Shown here piece by piece: positions 17,490-24,430 of a stretch of 47,364 bases of DNA. The notes below the pieces were generated by a model. It did no database searches, had not been told where the DNA came from, and saw only the letters and a program-made list of their open reading frames with translations. Position 1 is the stretch's first letter. Every line of letters starts with the position of its first letter. Position numbers and translations under genes: made by a program. This stretch comes from an uncultured Collinsella sp. (lineage in GTDB: Bacteria; Actinomycetota; Coriobacteriia; Coriobacteriales; Coriobacteriaceae), in contig CABRFZ010000017.1 in NCBI GenBank assembly GCA_902470365.1, positions 1 through 47,364 of the forward strand, read 5' to 3'.

Positions 17490-17546
17490 GTGTACATCAG
17501 CCACCAATGATGCCGAAAAATGTCGTTTTTGGGTGCTGATGTACAC
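17490..17546. repeat. Perfect 12-bp inverted repeat with an inner hairpin
   Basis: The arms GTGTACATCAGC (17490-17501) and GCTGATGTACAC (17535-17546) are perfectly complementary over 12 bases, separated by 33 bases. The spacer can itself pair as CC(G)AAAAA / TTTTTGG around TGTCG. It lies in the 256-base gap between the tRNA-Pro terminator and the phosphatidyltransferase gene, where no coding sequence is convincing. It could be a protein-binding dyad or a leader structure; no T-run follows on the + strand. A -10-like TATAGT lies downstream at 17633-17638 without a clear -35. Confidence 0.7.
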
Positions 17547-17674
17547 AAATGCAGAATAGAGCGCAGCCTAGAACCACACTCCACATGTCTGGACTCTCTA
17601 TGCTTACGCTGGATAGACATCGCTAGAACGGGTATAGTATCGAGAGTTTTGTCGTTTACCAGCGGGGGAGTCCT

Positions 17675-18379
17675 GTGGGCATCAAGAAGAAGATCAAAAA
17701 GGAGCTTATCGGCACTTCCGATTACCCGTCGAATAAGATCTTTACGATCTCCAATTTCATTACCTTTACGCGCCTGGTCCTCACGCTCGTCTTCCTGTAC
17801 CTGTTTGTGACGGACAACAACCGTGTCGTCGCCATTGTCATCTATGCCATCGCGGCTTCCACCGACTGGATGGACGGCCAGATTGCCCGCATGACCAAAA
17901 CGGTCTCGTGGCTCGGCAAGGTTATGGACCCCATCTGCGACCGTGCACTGCTGTTTACCGGCGTGTTGGGCCTGGTAGTCCGCGGCGAGCTTCCCATCTG
18001 GGTCTGCGTGCTCATTATCGGCCGCGATATCTACCTGGGCATCGGCACGCTCATCGTGCGCCACTACCACCGTCGCCCCATCGATGTCGTCTTTCCCGGC
18101 AAGATCGCCACGGCACTGCTCATGACCGGCTTCTCGCTCATGCTGCTGGGCTTTCCCGTCGTCGACGGCTGGCAACTGCTGCCCGCGACGTTCACGGCAT
18201 TCCCGGGCCTCAACGGCAGCTCGGTGCCCCTCGGCATCTTCTTTGTGTACGGCGGCGTCATCTTCTCTATGCTCACCGCTGTCATCTATTCCATTAAGGG
18301 CGGGGCGGCCATTAAACAGGCCATCGCGCATCCCGAGGACGAGGACACCGACTTTCTCAACCCCGAAATCGAAGACTGA
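17675..18379 (+). CDS. CDP-alcohol phosphatidyltransferase (PgsA2-like)
   Basis: A 234-residue membrane enzyme of the CDP-alcohol phosphatidyltransferase family, which transfers a phosphatidyl group from CDP-diacylglycerol to an alcohol. The signature is complete: Asp67-Gly68, Ala71-Arg72, Gly81, Asp85 and Asp89, with Asp64 before it. About five hydrophobic segments follow. The start is GTG 17675 with GGGGGAG upstream. A separate, more standard PgsA lies at 38618-39256, so this paralogue probably uses another acceptor such as phosphatidylglycerol (cardiolipin synthesis). Linkage to FHA and MerR genes recalls mycobacterial pgsA2 near garA. Confidence 0.88.
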   Translation: MGIKKKIKKELIGTSDYPSNKIFTISNFITFTRLVLTLVFLYLFVTDNNRVVAIVIYAIAASTDWMDGQIARMTKTVSWLGKVMDPICDRALLFTGVLGLVVRGELPIWVCVLIIGRDIYLGIGTLIVRHYHRRPIDVVFPGKIATALLMTGFSLMLLGFPVVDGWQLLPATFTAFPGLNGSSVPLGIFFVYGGVIFSMLTAVIYSIKGGAAIKQAIAHPEDEDTDFLNPEIED

Positions 18380-18444
18380 TTCATTGGGGTATGATTACGT
18401 ACGGTTCATTCTTTGCGGCGTGGCCGCGTTAGATAGGGGTTGTC

Positions 18445-18879
18445 ATGGACAACAAGGTTAACAATATGCCTCAGAACGATAAGACTGCGGACGCTACCTG
18501 CGTTTTCCGTGTTCCTTCGAGCGATGTCACCGTTCCCGACCTTATGGCCAACGTGCACATCACCGCTCCGGTTCTGTCCATCGTCAAGGGTCCGCAGACC
18601 GGAGCTGCCTTTGAGCTCGAGGACGACGTGACCACCATCGGCCGCGATCCCGCGAACGGCATCTTCCTTAACGACATGACGGTCTCGCGCAGTCATGCCC
18701 GCATTATTCGTGAGGGCCTGGGCGCCCGTATTGAGGATCTGGGGTCGCTCAACGGCACCTGGGTCGACGGCGCCATCGTCAACGGTGCTCCGCTGCACGA
18801 CGGCTCTTCCGTTCAGATCGGTACGTTCACGCTCATCTACCACGAGAGCACGCCGGAGCGCATCGAAACCGGTGAGTAG
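18445..18879 (+). CDS. FHA-domain protein, GarA/OdhI-like
   Basis: A 144-residue cytosolic protein. The C-terminal FHA phosphothreonine-binding domain (about residues 43-132) has GRDPANGI, the SRSHARI core and DLGSLNGTWVDG. In GarA/OdhI an N-terminal ETTSVFR motif is phosphorylated by Ser/Thr kinases and then docks on the FHA domain, switching inhibition of 2-oxoglutarate metabolism. Here the aligned stretch is DATCVFR (residues 16-22), so one Thr is kept and the other is Ala. The gene order FHA then MerR is the actinobacterial one. No kinase is encoded in this window. ATG 18469 is an alternative start. Confidence 0.87.
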   Translation: MDNKVNNMPQNDKTADATCVFRVPSSDVTVPDLMANVHITAPVLSIVKGPQTGAAFELEDDVTTIGRDPANGIFLNDMTVSRSHARIIREGLGARIEDLGSLNGTWVDGAIVNGAPLHDGSSVQIGTFTLIYHESTPERIETGE

Positions 18880-18882
18880 GTA

Positions 18883-19767
18883 ATGGCCGAACGCAACTAT
18901 CTGAGTATCGGCCAAGTCGTCAACCTTCTTCGAGGCGCATACCCCGATCTATCGAACTCAAAAATTAGATTTCTAGAAGATGAGGGGCTCATCACCCCTC
19001 ATCGTACGCCTAAGGGGTATCGCCAGTACTCCAAGGAAGACGTTGACCGTCTCGAGGTCATCCTGCACCTGCAGAAGACCCGCTACATGCCGCTCAACGT
19101 CATTAAGCAGCGCTTGGAAAACGCAACGGACCTGTCCACTTTGGCTTACGAGGTGGGTCTTCTGTCCGATGTTCCGCTTAAGACGGAGCCCAAGGAGACC
19201 AAGCAAAAGCTGCATCCCATCGAGACGATCCCCGACATGCTCGGCGTCGAGATCTCGTTTATCCGCTCCCTTGCCGAGAACGATCTTATCCGCATCATCA
19301 AGAGCCCGCAGAACCGTGAGCTCGTCGATGGCCGAGATTTCCCGATTATCCGTTACTGCTCGGAGCTGTCGCGCTTCCACATTGAGCCACGCAACCTGCG
19401 TCAGTACGTATCGTCGGCAAACCGCGAGTCTTCGATGTTTGAGCAGGTTCTCGTGAGCATGCTCGGCATGGATACCTCCGATGACGAGCGCGACGCCAAG
19501 CTCGAGCGCGCTTTTAAGAAGCTGCACGACCTCACCGAGGGTGTGCACACCGCGCTCCTTAAGAACCGTGTCTTTGAGTCGCTCAACGCCGTGGTCGAGG
19601 ACGCTGACATCGATGCTCTCGATGAGGAGATCGCGCGTTCCGAATCCACCAAGGCTAAAAGCGATGGGGCAAGCGTTCCCGCGGTTGCCGCGCATGACGA
19701 GTCGCTCGTGCAGCCGTCCAAGGTCGTTGCCCCCTCGCATAGCTCGTCTGCTAACACGGGCAAATAA
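18883..19767 (+). CDS. MerR-family regulator, FtsR-like
   Basis: A 294-residue DNA-binding protein, 3 bases after the FHA gene. Residues about 7-80 are a MerR winged helix-turn-helix (SIGQVVNLL, IRFLEDEGLI, KGYRQYSKEDVDRL). A second conserved region at about 110-190 (IPDMLGVEISFIRSLAEND) resembles the extra helix-turn-helix found in actinobacterial MerR proteins paired with garA/odhI, called FtsR in Corynebacterium, where it activates ftsZ. No metal-binding cysteines are seen. The last 60 residues are Ser/Ala-rich and likely disordered. Function by synteny is inference. Confidence 0.85.
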   Translation: MAERNYLSIGQVVNLLRGAYPDLSNSKIRFLEDEGLITPHRTPKGYRQYSKEDVDRLEVILHLQKTRYMPLNVIKQRLENATDLSTLAYEVGLLSDVPLKTEPKETKQKLHPIETIPDMLGVEISFIRSLAENDLIRIIKSPQNRELVDGRDFPIIRYCSELSRFHIEPRNLRQYVSSANRESSMFEQVLVSMLGMDTSDDERDAKLERAFKKLHDLTEGVHTALLKNRVFESLNAVVEDADIDALDEEIARSESTKAKSDGASVPAVAAHDESLVQPSKVVAPSHSSSANTGK

Positions 19768-19803
19768 CCGCCGTTCACCCGGCAATCCATGAAAGGTCAC
19801 GCC

Positions 19804-20334
19804 ATGTACGACTTCGAATCTCATATCGTCGATATCCCCGACTATCCCGAGCCCGGAGTCGTATTTAAGGACATCACGCCGCTCTTTGGCAATCCCGAGG
19901 CTCTGAAGGCCATGGTCGATGCGCTCGCCGAGCATTTTGCTGGCATGGGTATTACCAAGGTCGTCGGCCCCGAGGCTCGTGGCTTTATGGTGGGCGTGCC
20001 CGTGGCCGTCGCCCTGGGTGCCGGCTTTGTTCCCGCACGTAAGCCGGGCAAACTGCCGCGCAAGACGGTGAGCGAGAGCTACGAGCTCGAGTATGGAACG
20101 GATTCTATCGAGATCCACGCCGATGCTATCAGCTCTAAAGATACCGTGTTGATTCTGGACGACTTGGTCGCGACGGGCGGAACCGTCGAGGCAACAGGTA
20201 AACTGGTGCGAGATATGGGCGCAAAGCTTGTGGGCTACGGTTGTATCCTTGAGCTTGCGTTTCTCAACCCGCGCAAGAAGCTCACGCCTTCTAACGAGGA
20301 CGTTGAACTCTTTAGCCTGGTAACGGTGGACTAG
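19804..20334 (+). CDS. apt: Adenine phosphoribosyltransferase
   Basis: A 176-residue purine-salvage enzyme making AMP from adenine and PRPP. The N-terminal IPDYPEPGVVFKDITPL and the PRPP-binding loop VLILDDLVATGGT are diagnostic. ATG 19804 is preferred over ATG 19789 because AAAGG lies 7 bases before it. No stringent-response partner gene is adjacent. It is followed 32 bases later by the cell-wall hydrolase gene. Confidence 0.95.
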   Translation: MYDFESHIVDIPDYPEPGVVFKDITPLFGNPEALKAMVDALAEHFAGMGITKVVGPEARGFMVGVPVAVALGAGFVPARKPGKLPRKTVSESYELEYGTDSIEIHADAISSKDTVLILDDLVATGGTVEATGKLVRDMGAKLVGYGCILELAFLNPRKKLTPSNEDVELFSLVTVD

Positions 20335-20366
20335 CCGCTACCCTTAGATACCGGAAAGGAAGCTAC

Positions 20367-21491
20367 ATGCGCACAGCAAACACGCACAGAAACATGGCAC
20401 GCTGCGCTGCTACGGCAACCCTCGCTTGTGTTTTGGGCCTGGGCCTCGTGGCTCCGGCCTACGCCGATACCGCATCCGACCTTGCCGCTGCTCGTACCAA
20501 GCTCGAGCAGATCGGCACCCAAACCCAGCAAATTCATGAAGAACTCTCCGCACAGACGCAGGAGCTTGATCAGACTGCAGGCGAGATAACGCAAAAGCAG
20601 CAGGAGATTGCGGAGGGTCAGGCAAAGCTTTCGAGCTACGTTGCCGGTGAATACAAGACCGGAGGTCTGAGTCTCCTTCAGGTTCTGACGGGGGTCGACG
20701 ATCTGGGCGACATGCTCAACCGACTGTTCTACTACGGCAAGGTTTCTGACAAGCAGGCCCAGACAATTCAGGAGGTCAAGGACCTTAAGCAGCAGCTCAC
20801 CGATAAGCAGACCGAGCAGGAGAAGAACGTCGCCGCGACGCAGAAGAAGGTCGACGAGCTCAATGCCCAGCAGGCTGAGGCCCAGAGTGTCGTGAACTCC
20901 CTGGATTCACAGCTGCAGGCCGAGCTTGCTGCCGAGGCCGAGGCCAACGCCGCGCTTCAGGCTGGCATCAATGCCAGCACCGCCGAAAAGGCCACGGTGA
21001 GCAACGACACCGCTGGTACGACCGAGAACAACAACAACGGTGGTGGCACGACCAACAATGGCGGTCAGACCAACAACAACCAGGGCGGCAACACGCCGGC
21101 TCCAACGCCGCAGCCCGTTACGCCCGCTCCGGCTCCCACGCCTTCAGTACCGAATCAGTCTGTTGATGGTGGCTCCGTTGTTTCACGCGCCTACAGCAAG
21201 CTCGGTTGTGCATATTCTTGGGGCGGCATTGGACCGAACAGCTTTGACTGCTCCGGCTTTGTGAGCTACTGCCTCACCGGCCGTTATTGCCGTCTTGGCA
21301 CCACGGGCACCTTCATGGGCTGGACCCGCGTGTCCGATCCCCAGCCTGGCGACGTCGTGGTTAACTCTTACCACACCGGCATCTACATTGGTAACGGTCA
21401 GATGATTCACGCTTCCGACTACAGCACGGGTGTTATCATCAGCTCTGTTGCGGCTGGCATGAATAACAATTACATTTTCGTACGCTACTAA
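20367..21491 (+). CDS. Secreted NlpC/P60 peptidoglycan hydrolase
   Basis: A 374-residue exported protein. A signal peptide with a hydrophobic core and AYA cleavage site ends near residue 33. Residues about 35-210 form a long coiled coil, as in CwlO/PcsB-type hydrolases. An Asn/Gly-rich then Pro/Thr-rich linker (about 215-262) leads to a C-terminal NlpC/P60 domain with catalytic Cys295 (FDCSGFV), His336 and His348. The coiled coil suggests regulation by a division complex such as FtsEX, which is not encoded here. The RBS is GGAAAGGAAG. A terminator follows. Confidence 0.93.
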   Translation: MRTANTHRNMARCAATATLACVLGLGLVAPAYADTASDLAAARTKLEQIGTQTQQIHEELSAQTQELDQTAGEITQKQQEIAEGQAKLSSYVAGEYKTGGLSLLQVLTGVDDLGDMLNRLFYYGKVSDKQAQTIQEVKDLKQQLTDKQTEQEKNVAATQKKVDELNAQQAEAQSVVNSLDSQLQAELAAEAEANAALQAGINASTAEKATVSNDTAGTTENNNNGGGTTNNGGQTNNNQGGNTPAPTPQPVTPAPAPTPSVPNQSVDGGSVVSRAYSKLGCAYSWGGIGPNSFDCSGFVSYCLTGRYCRLGTTGTFMGWTRVSDPQPGDVVVNSYHTGIYIGNGQMIHASDYSTGVIISSVAAGMNNNYIFVRY

Positions 21492-21515
21492 GTGTTTTAA
21501 CTCAGCAAACGAAGG

Positions 21516-21553
21516 TGGACCTCGTATCCTTTGGGAGCGAGGTCCATTCTTTT
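21516..21553 (+). terminator. Rho-independent terminator after the NlpC/P60 gene
   Basis: The stem TGGACCTCG (21516-21524) pairs perfectly with CGAGGTCCA (21538-21546) around a 13-base loop, followed by TTCTTTT. It begins 25 bases after the stop codon. Confidence 0.88.
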
Positions 21554-21584
21554 ATCTCGACCGCCCGTTTTGCGTATAAGCAAC

Positions 21585-21606
21585 AATCTAGTTTTGAATA
21601 CTAGAT
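21585..21606. promoter_or_regulatory. Candidate operator upstream of degV, shared with DUF1836 gene
   Basis: The 17-mer AATCTAGTTTTGAATAC (21585-21601) matches 16 of 17 bases of 23258-23274 upstream of the DUF1836 regulator. The site also forms a dyad, ATCTAG/CTAGAT with a 9-base centre (21586-21606). A -10-like TATAAT follows at 21634-21639. DUF1836 proteins look like DNA-binding proteins, so self-regulation plus control of degV is a simple reading, but it is untested. Confidence 0.55.
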
Positions 21607-21668
21607 ATGCGCAGCATCTTTCCAAAAGATAGCTATAATTGTTGAGGAACAACTAGAAAGGACCCTCA

Positions 21669-22535
21669 ATGAGCTGGGCACTTATCTCAGATTCGAGCTG
21701 CAATCTTCGCGATTGGCAACCAACCGCACCTCATACTACCTTTGCATTCGCGCCTCTTAAAATCCGAGTAGGGGAGCGTGAATTTGTCGATGACCTCTCG
21801 CTCGATGTTCACGAGCTTAATGTTGCCATTCAATCGGAAGCCAGCGCATCATCGAGCGCCTGCCCAAGCGTAGGGGAGTGGGCTGAGCTCTTTAAGCTCG
21901 CCGACAAGACGATTTGCATGCCAATCTCCGAGGGCGTCTCTGGAAGCTATAATGCTGCTGCTACAGCACGAGATATGGTACTTGCCGAGGAGCCCAATCG
22001 TCAGATTCACCTGGTCAATTCGCGGGCAGCTGGTGGCAAGATGGATCTGATCTTCTTACTGTTTGATCGTTATCTTGCAAGTTACCCAGACGTTTCCTTT
22101 GAGGACGCCTGCGATTACTTCGATAGTCTCGAGCAGAACAGCAAGATTCTCTTTAGCCTGTGTAATTACGAGAACCTTGCAAAGGCTGGACGCATTCCTA
22201 AGGCAGCCGGCGTTATTGCCAACAAGCTCAATATCCGCATTTTGGGCACGGCGAGCGAAGCGGGCAAAATTGAACTCGTTGGGCACACGCGTGGCGAAAA
22301 GAAGATGCTCACCAAGATTGTCGACACCATGGAGGCCGAAGGCTTTACCGGCGGTGAGGTCGTTATCGACCATGTTGAGAATGAGGCGGGCGCCCAGGCA
22401 CTTGCCAGCCGCATTGTGGAGCATTGGCCCGACTCTAAGACCATCATCATGCCCTGCAACGGGCTAGATTCTTACTATGCCGAGATGCACGGCCTCATCA
22501 TCGGCTACGGCATGGGCGTGGCTTCGGGCCGATAA
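21669..22535 (+). CDS. DegV family fatty-acid-binding protein
   Basis: A 288-residue two-domain DegV protein. Relatives bind a single fatty acid and can hand it to fatty acid kinase FakA for incorporation into phospholipid. The N-terminal ISDSSCNL, the PSVGEWAELF stretch and the ligand-contact motif MPISEGVSGSYNAA agree with the family. AAAGG lies about 8 bases upstream of ATG 21669. No fakA is present in the window. It is convergent with the DUF1836 gene, with a shared hairpin between them. Confidence 0.91.
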   Translation: MSWALISDSSCNLRDWQPTAPHTTFAFAPLKIRVGEREFVDDLSLDVHELNVAIQSEASASSSACPSVGEWAELFKLADKTICMPISEGVSGSYNAAATARDMVLAEEPNRQIHLVNSRAAGGKMDLIFLLFDRYLASYPDVSFEDACDYFDSLEQNSKILFSLCNYENLAKAGRIPKAAGVIANKLNIRILGTASEAGKIELVGHTRGEKKMLTKIVDTMEAEGFTGGEVVIDHVENEAGAQALASRIVEHWPDSKTIIMPCNGLDSYYAEMHGLIIGYGMGVASGR

Positions 22536-22554
22536 TGTCCAGCTTGACAAATGC

Positions 22555-22595
22555 ACGGGCGGGATAAGGGGCCAATGGCTCTTTATCCCGCCCGT
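22555..22595. terminator. Hairpin between convergent degV and DUF1836 genes
   Basis: A 13-bp stem ACGGGCGGGATAA/TTATCCCGCCCGT extends inward with further wobble pairs around GGCCAATGGC. Flanking T-richness is modest on both strands (CTTAT on +, ATTTGTC on -). It probably serves both genes. Confidence 0.75.
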
Positions 22596-22607
22596 CTTAT
22601 GCCTCGA

Positions 22608-23219
22608 TTAGCTATTAAACCCATTAAACTTAAGGTAGCTCATCAGGTACGCCTTCGATACAAAAGACGAAACCGCACTGCGTACGAGCAGCGATTCGCG
22701 CGTAACCTGGTGTGCGGTATCGGGCACGGGAGTCTGCTCGACGGAAAACGCCGCACGAATCGATGCCTCAAGTTGATCGACTACATAATCGAAAGCCGTC
22801 GGAGCGTCATAGCTCAAGCGCTGAATATTAAAGAGCGCCTGAACCGCAGCGATGGGCAGCACCTGCTTAAAGATACAAATGGCGATGAGACGCGAAATCT
22901 GCTCACGGCCATACTGCTTTTTAACCGGAGAAGGAACGAGGCCGACCTTTACGTAGTTATTGATCATCGATGGCGTAATAACGGGCTGCTCTACGCAAAT
23001 CGAAAGCGGTTCCATCCACAGCGCCACATATTCAATAACCTGATCGCGATAGAGCGTTACGTTGGGCAGCTGATCATAGCGTGGCAGGCTCAACGCGTTG
23101 AGTTTACCCACTATATCGGACTGAATAAATGCATCCGGCAGCACCGTCGGCTGAATATCCTCCGGCTTAATGCTGACCGATGTATCGGACATCGGGATAA
23201 CATGTTTGACGTGGTTCAT
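22608..23219 (-). CDS. DUF1836 domain protein, probable transcriptional regulator
   Basis: A 203-residue protein starting at the ATG at 23219, which has GGAGG 6 bases upstream; the longer in-frame extension crosses the promoter region. The DUF1836 region spans about residues 55-165 and includes ITPSMINNYVKVGLVPSPVKKQYGREQISRLI, a winged-helix-like segment resembling MerR readers. DUF1836 genes commonly sit beside degV genes in Firmicutes, as here. The upstream region carries a motif also found before degV. No ligand-binding domain is obvious. Confidence 0.85.
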   Translation of the reverse strand: MNHVKHVIPMSDTSVSIKPEDIQPTVLPDAFIQSDIVGKLNALSLPRYDQLPNVTLYRDQVIEYVALWMEPLSICVEQPVITPSMINNYVKVGLVPSPVKKQYGREQISRLIAICIFKQVLPIAAVQALFNIQRLSYDAPTAFDYVVDQLEASIRAAFSVEQTPVPDTAHQVTRESLLVRSAVSSFVSKAYLMSYLKFNGFNS

Positions 23220-23257
23220 GAGGTTCCTCCGTTCATTTTCTATATTGTATTCTAGAT

Positions 23258-23274
23258 AATCTAGTTTTGCATAC
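23258..23274. promoter_or_regulatory. Candidate operator upstream of the DUF1836 gene
   Basis: AATCTAGTTTTGCATAC lies 39-55 bases before the DUF1836 start codon, one base different from 21585-21601 before degV. It is adjacent to a second TCTAGAT half-site (23251-23257). On the - strand a TACAAT -10-like hexamer lies immediately downstream, so a bound regulator would cover the promoter. Confidence 0.52.
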
Positions 23275-23291
23275 CATATAGCCGCTAAGTA

Positions 23292-23333
23292 AAAGTGGTT
23301 GGACAGCACATTGAAGCACCGTCCAACCACTTT
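23292..23333 (-). terminator. Terminator of trxB
   Basis: Perfect 13-bp arms AAAGTGGTTGGAC/GTCCAACCACTTT are separated by 16 bases. Read on the - strand the stem ends in TTTT then ACTT, about 40 bases after the trxB stop codon. Confidence 0.82.
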
Positions 23334-23373
23334 GTTTAAAGATAGCAACCTTACATAAGATATATTATCGTAC

Positions 23374-24312
23374 TTATCCGCGTAGGAAAGCGTATGCGCT
23401 GGTAGCCGCTATGGCTCCGTCCGAAACGGCGGTCACAACCTGGCGTAAACGCTTGGAGCGGATATCGCCGGCTGCGAATAAGCCGGGCGTACGGGTGGCC
23501 ATCGAATCGTCGGTAACAATGCCGCCGTCCGGAGCCAGATCGACGAGATGCTCAACCAGCTCGGTGTGTGGCTGCGTGCCCGCAAAGACAAAGATGCCAA
23601 AAGAGCCAGGTTCAAAGGACTCAGTCTGCATTTCACCAGTCGCATTGTCCTTGAACGTGATTGTCGTGGGCATCGATTCACCAGAAAGCTCAACAATACT
23701 AGTTTGGTACCTAACTGAAATATTGTCCTTAGCAAGTACCTTATTCACAACGCCCTCGGGTGCACGGAACTGATCGCGACGCAACACAATGGTCACGCTG
23801 CTGGCAATGTCGGACAGGAACAGCGCCTCCTCGCATGCCGAATTGCCGCCTCCGATAACAAAGACCTGCTTGCCACGGAAGAACATACCGTCACACGTCG
23901 CGCAATACGAAACGCCACGACCGCGATACGTGTCCTCGCCAACAAAACCCGCAGGACGTGGCGTGGCGCCCATGCACGCAATGACGCTCTTGGCCGTTAT
24001 GTCGCCCATATCATGATGGATGGTAAATTGAGCCGCATCGGCATCGTAATCGACGCCTGTCACCATACTCCATTCAACCTGAGCTCCCAGGCCTTCAGCA
24101 TGCTGTTGGAATCGCTCACCAAGTTCAACACCGCTCAGCAGCGGAATGCCAGGATAATTCTCAATCTCGTTGGACGTGGCGATCTGTCCGCCAGACATAC
24201 CCTGCTCAAGGACAGTCGTCGTCAGGTTGGCGCGCGCCGCATAAATGGCGGCAGCATAGCCCGCAGGGCCGCCGCCGATAATCGCAACATCGATTGTCTG
24301 ATCGGTAGTCAT
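23374..24312 (-). CDS. trxB: Thioredoxin-disulfide reductase
   Basis: A 312-residue FAD/NADPH enzyme that reduces thioredoxin. The FAD motif is GGGPAGYAAAIYAARA at the N-terminus, the NADPH motif is VIGGGNSACEEALFL, and the redox-active pair is Cys137/Cys140 in CATCDG. The C-terminus has LFAAGDIRSKRLRQVVTA. ATG 24312 is chosen because GAGAGGA lies upstream; the 25 codons before it would read through the intergenic region. It is divergent from the glycosyltransferase gene, with a 118-base gap and no clear promoter on this strand. Confidence 0.96.
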   Translation of the reverse strand: MTTDQTIDVAIIGGGPAGYAAAIYAARANLTTTVLEQGMSGGQIATSNEIENYPGIPLLSGVELGERFQQHAEGLGAQVEWSMVTGVDYDADAAQFTIHHDMGDITAKSVIACMGATPRPAGFVGEDTYRGRGVSYCATCDGMFFRGKQVFVIGGGNSACEEALFLSDIASSVTIVLRRDQFRAPEGVVNKVLAKDNISVRYQTSIVELSGESMPTTITFKDNATGEMQTESFEPGSFGIFVFAGTQPHTELVEHLVDLAPDGGIVTDDSMATRTPGLFAAGDIRSKRLRQVVTAVSDGAIAATSAYAFLRG

Positions 24313-24430
24313 GAAGAGTCCTCTCGTCGAAACGTTGTCGTTCTTTGCGCTCATACCCAAATTTACATGAACGTGACACTCATGCACTACAATGATAAAT
24401 CCGTGTTACAACGTCGAAGGGGAGTTATCG

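Noticed and set aside
17520..17810. A 96-codon + strand frame upstream of the phosphatidyltransferase
   Set aside because: It starts inside the inverted repeat, lacks a ribosome-binding site and overlaps the real gene in another frame.
22551..23255. A 234-codon + strand frame between degV and trxB
   Set aside because: Antisense to the DUF1836 gene, which has a good start, ribosome-binding site and family motifs.
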